From Paludibacteraceae bacterium (lineage in GTDB: Bacteria > Bacteroidota > Bacteroidia > Bacteroidales > Paludibacteraceae): 45,211 bases of DNA. The stretch covers positions 1 through 45,211 of the forward strand of contig JAKSLB010000026.1 in NCBI GenBank assembly GCA_024401435.1, in the 5' to 3' direction. A program made the position numbers and the translations under genes. Shown piece after piece: positions 42,101 through 45,211 of this stretch; the stretch's first letter is position 1; every line of letters starts with the position of its first letter. The notes below the pieces were generated by a model. The model was not told where the DNA came from and did not search any database. It was given only the letters and a program-made list of their open reading frames with translations.

Positions 42101-45085
42101 ATGAACAAAATTACGAAGTACATACTAGGAGCAGCTATTTCTCTTTCCTCCACGTTAGGGACATTTGCTCAAACATCTTTATCATTTGATAAAGAGCAAT
42201 ATCAAAAAGCTTTATGGATGACCACTCGATTCTATGGAGCACAACGTTCTGGAGTCGGTCCTAACTGGCTATTAGCCGAACATGAACCAACTAATGTACC
42301 TAACGCATTGCAATCCAATATCGGAAAGTTCAAAAAAGGTCAATCCTTTGTTAAGGATGCTGATGGCGATTACGATTTGACAGGAGGATGGTTCGACTGT
42401 GGTGACCACGTAAAATTTGGTCAGACAGAATTTTATTCTGCTTACATGCTATTGTTAGGATACTCAGAATTCCCTGAAGGATATGATGATTACTACTCTT
42501 TTGACTACACTGGATATATCTCCTCGGGCGACTATACATGGGAAGGTAAAAAGGGGGTTCCAAACGGTATTCCCGACATTTTGGATGAGGTGAAATATGC
42601 AACTGATTATTTAATGAAATGCGTTAGAAGCAGTTCCGTATTTTATTACCAAGTAGGCGATGGTGATTTGGATCACAAACACTGGGTAACCGCATCTGTC
42701 ATGGCAACCTTGTCTACCACAGAAGGTGGTGAAGCCAATGGTTCAAGACCTGTATCCAAAGCTTCCGGAAATGTCACTTCCATGGCAGCCCTTTGTGGTT
42801 CTGCTTTAGCTGCAATGGCACGTCTATACAAACCATTTGATCCTGAATACGCACAAAAATGTCTTGAAAAGGCATTAGTTGCCTACGAATTTGTCAATGG
42901 AACAGCCAAAGGAAACTCTTCTGCTGGAGGTTTTTATGGTTCAAAACCTAAATACGTAACAGATATCGTGATCTTCAATGCAGAATTGTATCGTACAACA
43001 GGCGATAACAAATATTTGAAAGCAGCTGAAGAGAATTGTTCATGGATGAATGAGGAAAAAGACTATAATTACAACTATTCCCTTTGCTACAACAATACAG
43101 ATGACTTAGCAGCATATTTAATAGCCTCTTTTGGCTCTGCTTCTAGTTACAGCGAAAAAGCTATGAAGGTCATGGATTTCTACGTCAATTCAATGTATAA
43201 ACCAACTTCAGGATATTTTCTAAACAAGCAGAAAGGTGCATGGGGAGTCCTTCGTTTCCCTGCCAACCAAGCATTTGTATATGGACTTTTCGACAAACTA
43301 AAAGGAGAAATGAGCAAGGTAAACACCTACTCACTTACCACTATAGAGTATATCATGGGTAAGAACTCTGGTAATATGTCTTATATCACAGGTTTTGGAG
43401 AAAAATCACCTACATATGTTCATCACAGAAACTATTATGGAGATGATGCAGACAAAGAATCTGGCGTAAAACTACAATCCAAATACAGACAATTTGGTTA
43501 CCTTGTAGGAGGAAAAATGGATGGATCTTACAATGATGTTCCAGGTGCAGACTATACTTATTCAGAAGGAGGTATCGACTACAATGCAGGTTTAGTTGGT
43601 GCACTAGGTTACATCAATTCAATCATCAACCCTGTTAACGTCAATAAGTTTGGTCATCCGACACCAACTTTCGATGGCGATGTATCCATTTGCGGTATGC
43701 GTTCTGTTAACTTGAATTCCAACGTAGAAAGCGATGGCAAAAAAGTCTTCACATGGTACAAAGATGGTCAAAAGGTTGAATCTTCCACTTCTGCCTCAGT
43801 TCTCAATGTGATAGAAGCAGGTGAATATACTTGTGAGATTGATTCTGCAGGCGAATGGACCACCAGTGGAACCGTACAAGTATTAGATGTCATTCCTCTT
43901 ATAGACCAAGAGCAAACAGATTTCGAATTATGCGATCCTGCATCTTTAACAATTAATGTTACAAATGGCAACATACCTGCAAATTTTGTATGGACAAGAG
44001 ATGGTGATGTTCTTAAATCAGAAAAAACATCCTCTTATACAATTACAAAACCAGGAAAATACGAATGTGAAGTATCTGCTGCCAATTGTCCCTCTGTTAA
44101 AGCAACATTTAACGTTACATCCCTATTACCAGAAGTTGAAGATGCCACATCTGACATATCAGGCAATGTAACAATGTCCATTAAGAGTGAAGGTGACTTT
44201 GAATGGTACGATGTAGCAGAAGGTGGCAAACCTCTTCATACTGGTTCAACTTATACAACAACCATTACTGAAGACAAACTATTCTACATTCAAGATGCTG
44301 GAGAGATGAACATCACGGTTGGACCAAAATCCTCATCATTCACATCAGGAGGTGTAAACTGGGGTGATATAGCTCTTCATTTTGATGCAAGCAAGGCATG
44401 CTCAATCACTGGAATAACCGTTTGTGTATTGGGCACCCCTTACAACACTGGAAACACAACTCTAACAGCTGAATTAAGTGGAGCAAAGAAAGCAACATAT
44501 ACATCAGATGCCTTCAATGTAACTTCAAGCAGCAAAACCATTACTGTTACATTCAGCAATCCTATTGAAATCCCTGATGCAGGTTCTTATTCATTGACCT
44601 TTAAATGTGCAAGTTTCGCTATTCCATATTACGAAAGTATGAACAATTACGATTCTTTCGCTAATCAAGGTAATCCATTAACATTTACAGGTGCAGGAAC
44701 ATTTACAGGTGCAGCAACAAACAACAAAGGTTTCAGTGGAATTGCAGACTGGCAAGTAATGACAGGTTCTGGATGCGCTCGCGCCATTGTTAAAGCAACA
44801 AAAGGTAATGGCGTTGACGTAAAAGAAATAGGTACAAACGTATGCAATGCATATCCAAACCCTTGCAAAGATGTTTTATATATTAACTTGACTGAAAAGA
44901 TAAATTCTTCAGAAAATGTAACAGTTGAATTCGTGAATCTATTAGGATCAGTAGTTAAATCAGAAGAAGTAAATGTGGATCAACTTCAATCTGGTCTAAA
45001 CGTTTCAACTTTGCAAAAAGGAATCTACATTGTACGAATCATCAATGGCGAAAGCATTACTGTCAAAAAGATTTCTAAAGAATAA
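42101..45085 (+). CDS. Secreted GH9 cellulase with Ig-like modules and T9SS sorting domain
   Basis: A 994-residue extracellular enzyme. Signal peptide about 1-24. The GH9 catalytic domain (about 27-515) shows LTGGWFDCGDHVKFG (Asp99 and Asp102), VHHR at about 445-448, and the acid Glu489 in YSEGGIDYNAG, so an inverting endo-beta-1,4-glucanase fold with intact catalysis. Ig/PKD-like repeats follow: 525-605 (FTWYKDGQKVES), 607-690 (FVWTRDGDVLKS) and 691-770 (FEWYDVAEGG). A further beta-sandwich covers about 775-920. The end (about 925-994), with NAYPNPCKDVLYI and KGIYIVRIINGESITVKKI, is a type A T9SS sorting domain, for export and surface anchoring or release. No other glycan-use genes flank it. 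Confidence 0.93.
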   Translation: MNKITKYILGAAISLSSTLGTFAQTSLSFDKEQYQKALWMTTRFYGAQRSGVGPNWLLAEHEPTNVPNALQSNIGKFKKGQSFVKDADGDYDLTGGWFDCGDHVKFGQTEFYSAYMLLLGYSEFPEGYDDYYSFDYTGYISSGDYTWEGKKGVPNGIPDILDEVKYATDYLMKCVRSSSVFYYQVGDGDLDHKHWVTASVMATLSTTEGGEANGSRPVSKASGNVTSMAALCGSALAAMARLYKPFDPEYAQKCLEKALVAYEFVNGTAKGNSSAGGFYGSKPKYVTDIVIFNAELYRTTGDNKYLKAAEENCSWMNEEKDYNYNYSLCYNNTDDLAAYLIASFGSASSYSEKAMKVMDFYVNSMYKPTSGYFLNKQKGAWGVLRFPANQAFVYGLFDKLKGEMSKVNTYSLTTIEYIMGKNSGNMSYITGFGEKSPTYVHHRNYYGDDADKESGVKLQSKYRQFGYLVGGKMDGSYNDVPGADYTYSEGGIDYNAGLVGALGYINSIINPVNVNKFGHPTPTFDGDVSICGMRSVNLNSNVESDGKKVFTWYKDGQKVESSTSASVLNVIEAGEYTCEIDSAGEWTTSGTVQVLDVIPLIDQEQTDFELCDPASLTINVTNGNIPANFVWTRDGDVLKSEKTSSYTITKPGKYECEVSAANCPSVKATFNVTSLLPEVEDATSDISGNVTMSIKSEGDFEWYDVAEGGKPLHTGSTYTTTITEDKLFYIQDAGEMNITVGPKSSSFTSGGVNWGDIALHFDASKACSITGITVCVLGTPYNTGNTTLTAELSGAKKATYTSDAFNVTSSSKTITVTFSNPIEIPDAGSYSLTFKCASFAIPYYESMNNYDSFANQGNPLTFTGAGTFTGAATNNKGFSGIADWQVMTGSGCARAIVKATKGNGVDVKEIGTNVCNAYPNPCKDVLYINLTEKINSSENVTVEFVNLLGSVVKSEEVNVDQLQSGLNVSTLQKGIYIVRIINGESITVKKISKE

Positions 45086-45107
45086 GATTCCACAAAAAGA
45101 CAATCAT

Positions 45108-45139
45108 AAAAAGGCGGTTCTATCGGAATCGCCTTTTTT
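45108..45139 (+). terminator. Rho-independent terminator after the cellulase gene
   Basis: AAAAAGGCGGTTC (45108-45120) pairs with GAATCGCCTTTTT (45126-45138) with one G-U pair around a 5-base loop, followed by T and A. It closes the cellulase transcript. Confidence 0.88.
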
Positions 45140-45187
45140 ATATTATTGGTGTCCGCTAAACATAAAAATCAGCAACGACGCATTCCG

Positions 45188-45210
45188 CAATGCTGCAAAT
45201 CGCAGTATTG
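45188..45210. repeat. Inverted repeat at the right window edge
   Basis: CAATGCTGC (45188-45196) and GCAGTATTG (45202-45210) pair in 8 of 9 positions (one G-T) around AAATC. The last 70 bases are richer in GC than the rest of the gap and have no visible gene; they may belong to a feature that continues outside, perhaps an insertion sequence, but there is no direct proof. Confidence 0.35.
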
Positions 45211-45211
45211 T

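Noticed and set aside
1-45211. CRISPR array, rRNA genes, prophage or integrative element
   Set aside because: No regularly spaced repeats, rRNA sequence, phage structural genes, integrase or attachment-site duplication were found.

Overview
The window looks like a chromosomal segment of a low-GC member of the Bacteroidota, most likely order Bacteroidales. The evidence is: promoters of the Bacteroidota type (-7 box TAnnTTTG, in several cases with TTTG or TTG 19-20 bases upstream), TonB-dependent outer-membrane receptors, lipoproteins whose lipid-bearing Cys is followed by acidic residues, a GldJ-like lipoprotein next to murF, a cellulase with a type IX secretion (T9SS) C-terminal signal, a menaquinone methyltransferase and a Kdo-pathway isomerase. 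Most of it is housekeeping genome. I see no prophage, CRISPR array, rRNA or complete insertion sequence.

Layout. 1-98: edge fragment resembling an IS5-type transposase. 79-7571: metal-related accessory block, with a P1B-type zinc/cadmium efflux ATPase (-) divergent from a TonB receptor, a probably surface-exposed lipoprotein, and a second paralogous TonB receptor; a 19-bp inverted repeat lies between the divergent genes. 7633-9754: sufS, sufE and a TerB-like protein. 9898-10392: remnant of a family 2 glycosyltransferase. 10514-13906: large RecB-like nuclease / superfamily 1 helicase fusion. 14021-17273: trkH, map, a zinc-ribbon membrane protein and a lipoprotein. 17382-21965: TGS/uridine-kinase-like nucleoside kinase, dprA (-), then rbfA and a LolC/E-type permease. 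21969-27649, all on minus: dnaG, a lipoprotein, comF, lolD, cdaA, folP. 27865-33104: gldJ-like, murF, a small CCG-motif membrane protein and an LTA-synthase-like membrane enzyme. 33213-34312 (-): tRNA-Glu/rpsT unit and kdsD. 34456-36237: menG/ubiE and an epimerase-like SDR. 36319-41962: hypothetical secreted protein (-), MscS channel, parE, rpiB. 42101-45085: secreted GH9 cellulase with Ig-like domains and a T9SS sorting domain.

How the genes fit together. The first block is a plausible metal or metallophore homeostasis locus: two outer-membrane importers, a surface lipoprotein and an exporter that may share an operator. gldJ and the cellulase are linked functionally, because GldJ-type lipoproteins support the T9SS and the cellulase carries a T9SS signal. 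folP-cdaA-lolD are tightly packed and likely co-transcribed. lolD and the lolC/E-like permease gene lie in separate units about 4 kb apart and probably form one lipoprotein-release transporter. dprA and comF are both DNA-uptake-associated, but no other competence genes are present.

Nothing here is clearly a new multi-gene system. The best candidates for a second look are the palindrome-controlled ATPase/TonB block, the orphan helicase-nuclease, the double-palindrome rbfA promoter and the structured leader of the cellulase gene. All family assignments were made by eye from motifs, with no database search.
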